Both the position numbers and the translations under genes were made by a program. A stretch of 64,000 nucleotides of DNA from Ziziphus jujuba (lineage: Eukaryota; Streptophyta; Magnoliopsida; Rosales; Rhamnaceae), in the NCBI RefSeq assembly GCF_031755915.1, contig NC_083384.1:31663001-31727000 (forward strand), read 5' to 3'. Positions 38,594 through 50,466 of this stretch are shown one piece after another. The notes beneath the pieces were generated by a model, which ran no database searches, was not told where the DNA came from, and saw nothing but the letters and a program-made list of their open reading frames with translations. How positions within the stretch are numbered: position 1 is the first letter of the stretch; each line of letters begins with the position of its first letter.

Positions 38594-38602
38594 AATATAC
38601 GT
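38163..38602. repeat. Two-unit tandem duplication, unit 1 interrupted by a foldback MITE
   Basis: Both units run cattctttttttaaattaatg, tctcttcgtcttcgcatttt, ttgttgatttgtacatg, aatcctagc, then (TA)n, then ttgttgaatatacg. Unit 1 starts at 38163 and unit 2 at 38470. Unit 1 carries the element at 38301-38440 within its TA tract; unit 2 shows the unoccupied site. Confidence 0.9.
38301..38440. mobile_element. Second copy of the Micron-like foldback MITE
   Basis: A 140-bp element starting cggaaattctatggtgagg and ending tagacggactg, bordered by TA-rich repeats on both sides. It shares terminal and internal sequence with the 4301 copy: ggtccgYat, tagtattaacgac and the ending acKgactg/acgaactg. gtattaacgacggtttt pairs with aaaatcgtcaccaatac to form a hairpin. 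Unit 2 of the surrounding duplication keeps the empty site. No coding capacity. Confidence 0.75.
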
Positions 38603-38608
38603 ACACAT

Positions 38609-38872
38609 GACATAAACAAAACAATGTTAGAGTCATATATAATTATGTAATGTATAATGTTATCGATAAATTAAGCCATTTGGTTTTGCTGGAATTAAGC
38701 ACTACCTCAAGACAGAGACCTTTTACATTCTTTACTCCATGACATAAACAAAACAATGTTAGAGTCATGTATAATTATGTAATGTATAATGTTATCGATA
38801 AATTAAGCCATTTGGTTTTGCTGGAATTAAGCACTACCTCAAGACAGAGACCTTTTACATTCTTTACTCTAT
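38609..38872. repeat. Near-perfect 132-bp tandem duplication
   Basis: Two units starting gacataaacaaaacaatg at 38609 and 38741. They differ at one visible base (catatataa versus catgtataa). The high identity indicates a recent event. Confidence 0.92.
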
Positions 38873-39907
38873 TCTTTTTTATTTTTCTCCTATTCCCTCT
38901 TAGAAAATAGAGTATAGATTTCTAAGCCAGTCCATCAAAGCTCATTTCACAACATATCTTGATTCAATTAATAAAATGTTCGTGTCTTATTTTGATTCAA
39001 ACCCCATGCCCTAAAACAAAAGCAAATTGAAAATTACTTGCAGTTTGCTAATTAATCAAATTAACTCATTCTGATCTGAAGGATTTTATTTTATTTTTTT
39101 ATTTTCCCCCCTAATTACCATGCCAAGCCCATCAGATAAGTACGAATCCCAACCAATATTTTTGGTCATATGGGTAGTAGTGGATTAATTCCACTCCAAA
39201 CGTTTAAAGAATTGACAATATATAATGTTGTGGAATTTCATTACCAATATTGGCAATTACCATCATACAAGATTTGGTATATCATTAGCTAGTGATAGAT
39301 AACTTTGTAATATATTAAGATTCGCTAGCCTTTAAACAATAATTCTTTAAACTAATTGTGACATTGGAAAGATGTGGCAGTATGTATATAGTATTTATAT
39401 ATAACAATATGAAAACGAAAATATATTGTATTTTTGTTACATGGATCGTCTAGTCATATGCCATGCGGCATGCACTTTTTATATACACTAATTAAGCGCA
39501 CAAGCAATTCATTAATGGAAGAATAACTCATTTTATTTGAAAAAGAAACATAATAATGAATTTATATGACTAATATGCTTCTATATTATATATATTCAGA
39601 TATGTTTATGTGGAGGTGCAAAAACCAATACCTGTTTTGAATTGCCACAAACCATTTAACGAATTATGTATTGCACGCTCTGCCTAGGCATGGCTTCAAC
39701 TTTTTGCCTGATGACATATGTGGATTTGTTTACCAAAATTATATATATATATATAGTTCCTTTAGGTGCATACGTCCACATTTTATTAAAATAAGGATAT
39801 GATATCAGTTAAAGGTTTTTGAACAAATTATCATAAATAATAACATTTTAGATGATAATTTTTTCTAAAGTCATCATCGTATTTTATTAAAATGCAGATA
39901 TCTAAGG

Positions 39908-40042
39908 TGAAAAATTCTCATATATATATATATATATATACACATATAGTTCTTTTCAAATGGAATGATATATTTGATCAAAGTTATTATAATATAGTTT
40001 TACAATCATTTCACAAACATACATCTACATTGAAAAATTCTC

Positions 40043-40073
<31 letters not shown>

Positions 40074-40150
40074 GCTCTTTTAAAGTGGAATGATATATTT
40101 GATCAGAGTTATTAAAATATAGTTTTACAATCATTTTACAAACGTACTTA
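39908..40150. repeat. Tandem duplication of about 123 bp, diverged
   Basis: Units begin tgaaaaattctc at 39908 and 40031 and share tggaatgatatatttgatca, atagttttacaatcatt and acaaac. The TA tract within each has changed length. Confidence 0.88.
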
Positions 40151-40605
40151 ATTATCTTATAATGAGATGTGGTAAATAATTAATAGAGGAAATATGGGTA
40201 CAAACATTGACATTATATAGTACATACGTGTAAACATATATATAGAAAAAAAGCTTGAATAATTTAAGACTGGCATCAAAATGGATAAAGACTTTTCAAG
40301 CTTGAATTCATTCCTTTTGAGAAGCAAATTTAGACCTGTTTCAGCACTAGGTTCATTAACATGCTGATGTGTTTACCTTAAATAAAAAGTTAGGCAAACT
40401 AATATTCAAAAGACATGGTCAAATAAGTTTAACTTAGTTGTTATGACTTTCAAACTCATACCAGTGAGTTCGTTCATTCAAGATACCAGTGTGCACGGGG
40501 TGGAGGGGAATATTCAAAATGCAAGATATATATTTAAGTATCATGTGTTAATTGGCTTTAACAATTTATCTACATTCTTTTTATATCTTATGTTGTGTTT
40601 AGGCC

Positions 40606-41464
40606 ATAATTGATTTGGGTTTTAGAGAAAACTTGATATTGTGAATTTCAGCTCAATTTGGATAAAGTGAGAGTTAGGTATTTTATAATTTAAAGAACAA
40701 TACTAATATTTTAGTAACTCTTAACATTTCCCCTCAAATGAGAGGGTGTGCAAACCACCCTGACTTTGTGTTTGAGCTATTGAGATCTATTCGTTGAGCC
40801 AAATAAATCTTCCTTCCAAACTTCTCTTGATGTGTTCATATCTATGACTTTAATGGCCACAGAAGGAGAAATGGACCCAAGAAACCATCCCTTGAGACAT
40901 TGATCAAGTGTAACCCATTGTTCATAATTAGCGTTTAGTATAAGTTCAAAACCCAAACCTGTGTTGTTTTCGTTTGTTGGTGTAATGAACTTAAGTGGGC
41001 AAGGTTTGGTTTCAAGTAAGAAACCATCCATACGTTGCCCACAAACTAGAGGCAATACCATGGCAGAAAGTTAGCTCAATCTAAACTGACGGAGGGCTGA
41101 GAAGATTTCCAAATGGTGAAGAACCATTGCTTTCGGTGAAGATACAGTATCCCAGTGTTAGTGTTGGTTGAAGATGATGAAAGAGGCGTTGTATCCATCT
41201 TGATTTCTTAGTGTTGGTGATAGCCCTAGTAAGGCTCTAATACAAAGAAGCGATTTGGATTCTAGAGAAAAATTGATATTATGAATTGTAGCTCAATTTG
41301 GCTGAAGTGAGAGTAGGTATTTATTCCAGCTATCTACAAAGCATTACAATAGATAACAGATGTCTACATAAGTGGCAAAATTAGTATGCATAGGTGGCAA
41401 TGGAAACAATAGCAAACAAAGGTATAATTTAAAGAACAATCCTAATACTTTAATAATTCCTAAC
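40606..41464 (-). mobile_element. Mini copia derivative (LTRs around a gag fragment)
   Basis: Minus orientation. The 5' LTR (41464 down to about 41245) starts TGTTAGGAATTATT. A degenerate primer site (ttgtattagagcc, reverse strand, about 41226-41240) follows. A 94-codon gag-like fragment lies at 41061-40777 (NYEQWVTLDQCLKGWFLGS, VIDMNTSREVW), then a polypurine tract (tttgaggggaaa, minus strand), then the 3' LTR (40729 down to about 40606), which starts TGTTAAGAGTTACT and lacks about 100 bp present in the other LTR. Protease, integrase and RT are absent. The outer ends are uncertain by several bases. Confidence 0.72.
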
Positions 41465-41563
41465 AAGGTCTTGCATTACAATAAAACAACATGAATCTAC
41501 ATAATAATTTACAAGTTCAAATTGATGATATTATATCAAATTTGTATTAGAGAAACCATATGA

Positions 41564-44500
41564 TGTAACACCCTGTCCCAAAGTACATCGGAAATTTCTA
41601 AAATTTGACCAAGGTTGACCGGGTTTGACTGTCGTTGACCGAGAAGGGGTCATATGTTGACCTTTTGCTCCTGATGGAATTTCATATTGACCGAGGTACC
41701 GTTACGAAGTACACATTGGCACAAGTTCATAGACTAGTAGCACATCAAAAATGGAGCTACGGTTTGAAAGTTATGAGCAAAACAAATTGAGGTCCAAACT
41801 GTCCAAGGAGTGTCGGAGTTGACTTTTTTTTATGTAAATTTGAACTTTGACTCATTCATGGTTGTGAATTACTCGTCGATACGAGTTCATAGACTAGTGA
41901 CACGTTCGATTTGGACATGTGGTTTGAAAGTTGCGAACCTGTGAAGTTTTTCCGAGACAACATTTACTATTTATGGATCTGTATGTGTGTGAACAGTGGT
42001 GCCACGTGTCAAAAAACTGGATCCACCCATGAGTGCACAGTGGCATCCATGGGCGTTTTGATTGGCTGAGAAGGGGAGGGAGGAGAGGGAAGGAGAAGGA
42101 GGAGGGAGAAAGAGAGAGAGCTAGAGAGAGAAACCCAACCGACCAACCGCCGTTCACCTATTTTTGGCCACCAGAATAGTACACGCGCCACCCCACCTTG
42201 ACGCCCACCTGAAAACCGGCTGGCCAGCCAAAAATCACGGCCAACCGACCGCCGACGAGCCCGGATCGAGATTTTTTTCTACGGCGGCGCCGATTACTTC
42301 AAACCCAGATTTCTCCCTATTCTAGCCTCCGTTTACCTCACCGCCGATCCCGTTGAGTCACCCATTCTCTGATCTGCCTTCCCACCAAAAATCATGGCCA
42401 GTGGCCACTAGACGCGCCTCCGGCGGTGGCGGATTCCGGTGACCACGGTGGCTCGTCGGGAAATCGACTTTCCGGCGAGTTTCCAGTTGCACCGCCCATT
42501 CTTTCCCACTAATTCTGACCCTCTGAACCCAAATCCGGTGTCCAATTTCCTTAATTCGCGATGGATTGTGAGAATCGAAAGCCTAAAATCCGTGAGCTTT
42601 TCGGCGAGATTCCGGTCACCTCGGGGTCCGATCTCCAGGATATAAGACCAGATTCGTAATCCTCATTTCACAAGCTTCAATTCGGTATATTACCCGTAAA
42701 TTTTGGTTGTCGTTTGTGTTAGTCTCCTCGAGTACTGGATATTATTTACCCGAATAAAATATTAATTTATTTGAGTTGTATAATATTGTTATTCTAGGAG
42801 CACGTGTGCATCGTGAAATTGATCCCATGGAGGATCTTGGTTGGATTGCATGCTCGAGGTGAGTGATCCACCTTCAAAAATTAATTTCGGATGTCAATTT
42901 AATTATATTTCATTATATTTTAATATCTGGATGTTTATATTATATTAATTATGTGATAAATTGCAAATTAAATTTTGATGCTAATATTTGGACAATTTGA
43001 AATGTGTATATGTGTGTGCACCAAAGCATATTCCGATTTTGATAAATTATGGAAATTCATTTTATGAAAATTTGATATTTAAAGAAATTATGATTTTTAA
43101 CATTGTTGATTTATTGTTGAAATTATTATGAGTTTATTTCAAGCAATAAAAATGCATTTATATGGATTTATGAATTTTGGAAATTTTATGGGATTTTAAT
43201 GAAATTATGCCTATCTTGAATTTTAAGGATTTAAGGATATTATTTTAAAAATTATGCTTACGCATTTGAATATTGTGGATTGGAAAATTGATGCATTTGA
43301 AAGTTGATGGATTTGAAATTGATGGAAATTGTGCGATGGATTTATGACGATGATTTATAAAGGAATTGTGGAAAATTTACGGGTTTAATTGGATGGAATA
43401 AATTCGATGATATTTATGAAATTTTGAGATTTTGAAAAATATTGATTTATGATTTGCGAGTTTTTAGATGCACCATACACGTACCACTGTTCTGTGTATA
43501 TGGATGTGAGTAGTGCGCACATGGATATGATTAGCACGGAGGTGGTTGTGAGTAGCGCGCAGGTAATTTATGGGGTTGTCCTGTGGTTGCCATCGGATGA
43601 GGGTAGGCCACCCCTTCATGGTCGGGACGCTTGTTAGCAGCAGCGCGGTGGGACGCCACGTGACTGTATGCCGGTTTCTCTCTTTAACCTCCTGTCTGGC
43701 AATGCTTGGGACACTGAGTACTATTGGCGCCACTGGTATATAGTGGGTGCATCAAGTGGTTTTCGGAACATGATTTTCAAAATAAATATTTTGAAATTAT
43801 ATTTAAATTAGAATGTATTTAATGTTGTTTTTATTATTTATTTCAATTGGAGATTTTAATACAAATTTTATGGAATTTTATTATGTTTTTAATTACCTAT
43901 TTATATTAATGTTTTAACAATGCATTTTATCTTGATTTTACTATTTACATTGATTTGATGATTTTAAAGAGATCTTACTATGTTCTTACCATTTATTTTA
44001 AATGGAGGTTTTAATTTGATTTAATTATTTCTTTATTTAATTGTTCAATTAATTAATTCATTCTAATTATTTTAATTATTTCCTGAATTGTCTTAATGAA
44101 AGTTTCATTAATATTTTTGTATTATTTGTTTATGACATTATCAATCATTTAGTAATTGTTATAAAATTATTTTTATTCTATTTCTATTTTATTTTCATTA
44201 TAAATTTTGGATCCTTGATCTATTATCCTTTAATTGATATTTAGTTGATTAATTGTTTCCTTGGTTTTCGGGGCATACAAATAGCGGATTTTGTAAAACG
44301 TTTTAAAAAGGGAAATATTTCTAACAGAGTGAATTGTGAGAGTTTTGAAAGAAAATATTATTTCAAATATTTATTATAATTATTTATCTAATTGTTTGGT
44401 ATTGATTAATTAAGTTTCTTTTATTGTTATATTATTAATATTATTATTGTATAGTAGATTGGGTTACTCACTGAGATGATTAGTATCTTATATTTTTAAA

Positions 44501-44934
44501 TTCCATTCCCCTAGGCCCAGGTTGGGAGACGTTGATCGTCCAGGGCGAGCCTGATGTCTTAGTTCATTGCCGAAAGTCCAAGAAGCATTTCATCCTTTTT
44601 TCCTCTCCATCTTGTATTGCTTCATCTGTCATTGTATTAATTTCACAATCATTTGTATAATGCTCTGTATACTGATTGGACGCATATTTATTGAATGATA
44701 TATTGATTCCCTGTTATCATTTTGGAGTGCTGTAAATTTGTGAAATTAAATTGTAGTAATGTGGAAGGAATAAGGTGGTGTATATAGAAGTGTATTTTCA
44801 GTGCATAAAATTTGTGGTAAGTCGAATCCTTAGGGGAAGTTCTACCGGATTTTCCATTGGAAGGTCCGGTAGGGTTTCCCTGAGATTAGTATTTGTCTAG
44901 GGTTCCGGTGAGGAATTTCAGACGGGTCCTGACA
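41564..44934 (+). mobile_element. Very long solo LTR, probable Ty3/gypsy family
   Basis: 3,371 bp beginning tgtaacaccctgtccc and ending gggtcctgaca (TG...CA), flanked by tatga and tatta, a 5-bp target duplication with one mismatch. No primer site, gag or pol follows, so I read it as a solo LTR. The TGTAACACCC start and the segment aggcccaggttgggagacg (about 44514) followed by gatcgtccagggc are typical of long plant gypsy LTRs. A GC-rich segment (42150-42660) and another (43450-43740) lie within AT-rich sequence; the ORFs there are not genes. The same family occurs at 62251. Confidence 0.75.
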
Positions 44935-46281
44935 TATTATCTAATACATCAATGAGTTTTAATGGTTGAAACAAAATAATATATAATAAAACCAATAGAC
45001 CCATCATGAAGGTTAAATTCTAACAAGACTAAAAAAGGAACATCTTATTATTTGAAATTAAGCCAATTTTGAATTTTTAAATTTATATATCATTAACAAA
45101 TTAATGAATTTCGTGACATATTATATGATAATTTTGCAAACAGGTTTGAGTTTATTTATCTCTAAACAAAAGCTTAATGAGTCATGTTTAAGTAAACTAA
45201 TTTTTTTATGAACAAGGTACGGTATGACACAAAAATGATTAAATATGACAATTGCAAGATTTAATATTGTGTGGTACAAATATAATCTTGTGAATTAATT
45301 TTTCTTTTGTTTATGACTGGAACTAGATTCCAATTTTGATCAATCTAGTTTGAAGCCCATTTTATTGCCCTCTTGGATATGTTTATCGTTGTAGTTGATT
45401 TAGCTTTGGATCCAACATAATCATCATTTTTTGTTCTAATTTGGGAAAAAAATAGAATGAAAAATGGAGGAATTTCTTTTTCTTTTTTTCCCTTTCTCCC
45501 TACAATTATGTGATGGATGGAGTGTCTAGCAATCAATAGAGATGAAGTGTATAGGTGAATGATGCAACAATGGGGATGGGAAGAAGAGAACATATAATGC
45601 TGTAAAATTTATTCATAATAATCTAATAAAATATTAACAATGATTAAATTTGATAATAAATTAGTGACAACATAACAATGATATGGGAATTTGAATTTGA
45701 TTCCAACTCAAGTTTCATCATATTTTGGCATAGTTTTTTTTGTCCAGATTATTAATATCCTTAACATTATTCATATATATATATATATATATATATATGT
45801 ATCATGCAAAAAGTGATGCATCATATTCATTTGGTATGTTAAATTATTTATGCCACCAACTTGAATTTAAATTGAATTAAAAATAAAGATTTTGAAACGA
45901 AGCTCGAAGAGTGCGGAAACCACACAGTGTTAAATGATTTAGGTAACGATGAATTGAGAGACTAATTTATTAATTAATGAAGTGTATTATTCCAGCTTCA
46001 AAAAAGGAAAATGATACCTCTTATTATTATTATTTAAAAAAAATAACAATTGCTTAATTAGAATTCTATTAACGACTTTACCAACTTGGGGTAATGGATG
46101 AAAATCTCCCTTTCCGCGGTCAAGTTTAACGTCACGCTATATACTTGTCTAGTTGGTAATAATATAAATTATATAACATAGCTCTTTAGGGGGAAAAAAA
46201 TAGCAAAAAAGACTAGCTAGCTAGCTAGCTAGCTAAAATTTTATTCCACAAGATCATCATATATGTTCTTTCTCAAGAAGT

Positions 46282-46324
<43 letters not shown>

Positions 46325-46879
46325 ATAACAAAAAAAATAAAAAAGTCGAGCTTTAGACTTAATTAATATTCTTCCAACCACCAAAATAAAACAATGTGTT
46401 TTGAAAATCAGGACTTCCATTTTGGAGGTACCAGGTGTAGTGGTGGTGGTCTTTGCCATTTGCTTTCCATAAGACCTTCCAAATATTCTAAACCACCGCC
46501 TGCTCATTGATGTATATTCTTTGCATTCGACGGATTAGAAAACCTTCTTCTTCCTCTTCTTCTTCTTATTATTATTATTCTTATTTCTGTTTTCCTGTTT
46601 GGATTATGACATCTTATTGGATGAAGCTGGTCTGTTACTGACATACGGCTAGTCGTAAATATGTTAGAATTTATTTTACTTTGTTGTGTAGCTTACTTGG
46701 CCACGGTGGCATTGTTGTCTTGATAAAATATATTAGTTAGTGAAATATCTATTTTGGTGATATTTATTTGAAATTTATGTTGGCCTAAATTTACACTATA
46801 CGTTATGCGATCGGGCCTTTTTATTCACAATACTCGGCCAATGACCACTCATGTCAAGAGAACACATGCTTCGGCTCTC
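44935..46879. other. Intergenic, no gene recognised
   Basis: AT-rich sequence with a (TA)n tract at 45774-45797, a (gcta)n tract near 46213-46235 and a (CA)n tract at 46283-46321. An 88-codon minus-strand frame (46507-46241) runs into the (CA)n tract and resembles no family I know. Confidence 0.55.
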
Positions 46880-47035
46880 ATTGGGCCCAATGAAAGCTGG
46901 GCTCTAAGATCCATCAATATATGGTTAAAAGTGGCTCAAGCCTATTAGCCTAGTTTCGTCTACTACCAACTGTAATGGGTTGAAGTGGGCCTTCAAGTTT
47001 TTTTCCCTTGAAAAATTCAAGTGGGCCTTCAGTTC
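46880..47035 (+). promoter_or_regulatory. Promoter region with TGGGCC/T (site II) motifs
   Basis: Motifs: ttgggccca (about 46883), ctgggct (about 46908), agtgggcct (about 46986) and aagtgggcct (about 47021). Clusters of TGGGCY are typical of plant housekeeping promoters bound by TCP factors. They lie upstream of the presumed MED10 leader. Confidence 0.5.
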
Positions 47036-47479
47036 GCTGACCATTTTCTTATAGTTTTTTTTTTTTTTTTTTTTAATTTTTTGGGGGACAAATAACTACT
47101 ACCAAATTGTCAAATTGGACAATTACAATAAATTTAATTTCCTATAATCATATATGTATTTTTATGAAAAATCAAAAATCGATTAGTTCCGTTTCCGCTA
47201 GCTCCTTGGGAAGCGTGGAAGCCGTAACGCTGTCATTCGATCTCAGAAGGCGTTGCCGTTTTGAGAACCACCACATCCAGATTCACCGTTCTAGCAAGCC
47301 GTTGCCGTTTTCAGAGTAAGGCAGAGTCGTGGTTGTTCCATTTGCAAGCACTCAAAGCCTTGCTCCGTTGTCCGATCTCGCAATCCTCCCTCATCCGCGG
47401 TTGTCTGATATCACGAGCCATCCCCACTCGTCGTTGTTTAATCTCACGGTCCTGAGCCGCCTCGAGTTATCGTTGATTG

Positions 47480-48145
47480 GTAAGTGGCCTCTTCCATTGA
47501 TTTTTTACTTAGAAATGTTATTTTACTTCAATTTAGGGTTTTCTAGATATGGTTTTTTTTTTTTTTTGGTTTTTTTTTGGGTTGGGGGGTGGGGTTTTTT
47601 GAAATTTGGTTAAATTGTTCTATATTTTTGTGGATTTGTTGGAAATCTGCTTGATTTTGAAAGGAAATTAGGAGATTTCGTGTATGCATTCATTTGTAAT
47701 AGAGGGGCTCATTTAAGCCCCAAATATAAATAAATAAATAAATAGAAAAAAGGAAATAAAAGTAATAGAGGGGCTTTAAGATTGGACTATTGTAATTTTG
47801 CAGACCTATTTCAATGTTTAATTAAGGAACTGGTACTGCTGTTGTTGTTAATGTTATAAAGAATTGATCTTGACTATTTGGTGTGGTCAAATTTGTCTTT
47901 CTTTGGATAAAAATGGCTGCTTTGCAATTGGATTATTGTAATTTATAGACCCGTCCCAACTGTTTATAAGGGAATTATTGCTGATACCGCTGTTTCTGTT
48001 GTTAAAAATATAAAGAGCTGAGCATGTATGTCTGTTGTGGTGAAATTCGTCTGCTTTTTATTGTTCTCTAATTTGGATGGTAGACTAGATGTGTTAAGTT
48101 TGAAATTTAGAGAAGATGATGTGTGTGATCTGTGTGAAAATACAG
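47480..48145 (+). other. Probable leader intron of MED10
   Basis: A GC-richer putative 5' untranslated exon (about 47180-47479) ends at gattg|gtaagt. Acceptors before the start codon are tacag at 48145 or ggtcag at 48180. The intervening T-rich sequence looks intronic. The exact ends need transcript data. Confidence 0.5.
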
Positions 48146-48202
48146 ATAGAATAGAGGGAGGGAGAGGTATAATTGGTCAGGATCACTAGAGTGGATTTCC
48201 AG

Positions 48203-48521
48203 ATGGATTCATCGCAAAATGCAACAGGAACTGGTGGAAGTGGAGGAAATGGGATTGTGATACCTCAGGCTAATGATACGGCCACAGGAACAAATGCTGT
48301 GGATGATCCAAAGCAGAACCTGAACCAGGTCATTAACTCTATCCAGAAAACTCTGGGTCTTCTTCACCAGCTCTACCTCACTGTTTCTTCCTTCAATGCT
48401 GCCTCTCAGCTTCCCCTCCTCCAACGCCTGTATTTCTGCATCCTCAATCCTAGCTTTTGCAGTTTCTTATTTTGTGCTTGTTTCCTTGGTAATTCATCAC
48501 AATAGGTTTCTGATTTTGGAA

Positions 48522-48565
<44 letters not shown>

Positions 48566-49343
48566 CTATGCAGCAATTCTCTGGTTATGGAGCTTGATAA
48601 CATGGTTAAGTTGTCTGAGAAATGCAACATCCAGGTTCCCATGGAAGTTCTTAAGTGAGTTTGCTAGGTTCATTTTTTCTTTGATACTCGTTCATGGTCA
48701 TATTTCTTGGATTTGTAATAGTTGATTTATTTGATTTGTTTTGTTTAGTCTGATTGATGATGGAAAGAATCCTGATGAATTTACAAAGGATGTGATAAAC
48801 AGCTGTATTGCAAAAAACCAGATTACCAAAGGCAAAACTGATGCCTTCAAGGTTGCCCTTTACATTCTGATTGTATATACATTTAAGCATTTGTTTTATT
48901 TACAATTCAGTGCTATTTAGGTTTTTTTCAAAGCTGTGCATATATATATATATATATATATATTTTGTTTTTTCAGAGTTTACGCAATCATCTTCTAGAG
49001 GAACTGGAACAGACATTTCCCGATGAAGTGGAATCTTATAGGGAAATGCGTGCTGCTTCTGCAGCTGTAAGTTGTATTCTTTTGACCCACAAACATTTTA
49101 TAGAAGGATTTATTGACCGAGAACCTTTTTCCTCTATGTTTTCTAAGTCAGCAGCAGTTCTTCGTTTTGTCCAAATTATGCTTTTTGCCCTTTTTCTTCA
49201 TGATTTCTGACTAAATTTGTTAGGCTCTGCATTTATTGTTGTATGCTTCTTTCTCTTCATATGTAATGCAGGAGCTGAAACGGCTTGCACAAGCACAAAG
49301 CACAATGGCAAATGGAGATATAAAGGTCAAAAGTGAGCTTTAG
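48203..49343 (+). CDS. MED10: Mediator complex subunit 10
   Basis: Five exons: 48203-48429, 48574-48654, 48749-48851, 48977-49066 and 49272-49343, all with GT-AG introns, giving 190 aa (plant MED10 is about 186 aa). MED10 (yeast Nut2) belongs to the Mediator middle module, which bridges transcription factors and RNA polymerase II in the nucleus. Visible hallmarks are NLNQVINSIQKTLGLLHQL, VMELDNMVKLSEKC and IPMEVL-like VPMEVLNLIDDGKNPDEFT (about residues 95-115), followed by DAFKSLRNHLLEELEQTFP. The N-terminus is Gly/Thr/Ser-rich and variable in the family. I chose the ATG at 48203 (MDSSQNATG) over an in-frame ATG 10 codons earlier because the upstream codons look like leader. Intron 1 ends in (TA)n(TG)n right before its acceptor. 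Appears intact. Confidence 0.92.
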
Positions 49344-50466
49344 GAGTCTGTTTCAGATGGTGTATGTTAAAAGAATATTGCGTCCCATCTTCATCATCTT
49401 AGGGGATTTAGATACAAGGCCAAATGGATACATTGATGTAGCTTAGAATTTTATGTTGCTTCACCCTACAGTACCTGATGAGCAAAATATGAGATTATAA
49501 TGACTTTGATCATCTTGTCGTGATATTGATGATCAAAATTCTTTCGAATATGTAACTAAACAGACCTTGTCTCCACCCTTTTTTAATTATCATGGCACGT
49601 GTTATGTATTTATTACATTACTCCTAGCTGTTTTGGCAATTGTTATTACTTTACGTGTCATGTATGTAGCTGTTACTTTTCTTTCACTTGTTTTTGGTAC
49701 GTTTGATTCTGCAATTATGGTGTTTTTATGTGCCATTGCCTGAGAACTAATGGTCTGTTATATAAAGGATGTTCTACGTCTGCCTCTAATTAGCAGCTTC
49801 CAAGAAAACAATATCAGGCAGAAAGGTAATCTATGGAGTATAGAATTTTGTGTTGGTCCCAATCATTTTGAGTTTAAATTTTTTTTAAAAAAAAAAGAAA
49901 AAGAAAAAAAGGGTAATTGGCCTTTAAACTTGTTTGCCCTTTAATTCATTGATTGGTATGTTGTGCAAGTCATATCCTAAACTGGGTAACGTCAAGTTTA
50001 TCATTAGATGGCATAAGGAGTAACCATGGTTATCCTGGCTAAAATTTATTGCTTCGTCATAATGTTAAGACACATCTTGATGTTCATGATAAATCGGTGG
50101 TAATTTAACAGATAATTTATTATTGAAGGTTAACTAGAAGTGATAAAATTCGAAACGCTTGGATTAATAAGCCATGAGCTGAAACATAGTTTCTAGCCCT
50201 TGACTAAGAATTCATTATGTTTGTTTTAAGTACGTGACGTTGTTATCTGAGCAAATTTTGAAGAGAGAGAGAGTATTGGAAAAGTGATGGCTCTAACAGT
50301 GCTATACCAGCAAGAATCCTCGCTCGAAGTTGAAGCAGCAGTCTTAAAAAATAGTGAAAAGAATTACGCTGAGCTTTTATTATTATTATTATTATTATTA
50401 TTTTCCTCCTGTTTTCCTAAAGACTTTCTACCCCCAAGTGCCAAAACATGATTGATCAAAGAAGAG
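49344..50466. other. Intergenic between MED10 and the convergent HD-Zip gene
   Basis: It holds the 3' UTRs of the two convergent genes and about 600 bp of unremarkable AT-rich DNA. A (TTA)n tract lies at 50378-50402, just past the HD-Zip stop. No further gene seen. Confidence 0.55.

Larger units (their letters stand above)
26584..40605. other. 14 kb of gene-free, transposon-rich intergenic DNA
   Basis: I recognise no protein-coding gene. The supported contents are listed separately: a SINE-like sequence, two adjacent MITEs, a GC-richer island, a worn hAT-like fragment, a larger Tourist-like element, a foldback MITE and several tandem duplications. Between these the sequence is AT-rich with (TA)n tracts about every 0.5-1.5 kb, for example near 27875, 28985, 29538, 31699, 31858, 32017, 32966 and 34180. 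The first few hundred bases act as the CYP78A upstream region. Confidence 0.6.

Noticed and set aside
42009..42660. ORFs in the GC-rich part of the 41.6-44.9 kb region
   Set aside because: They lie inside an LTR with a second family member at 62.2 kb, are low-complexity (Ser/Pro/Leu-rich), and show no domain.
46241..46507. 88-codon minus-strand ORF starting MSRRWFRIFGRS
   Set aside because: It is basic and superficially like a small peptide gene, but it matches none I know (not DVL/RTFL, CLE or IDA) and ends by running through a (CA)n tract.
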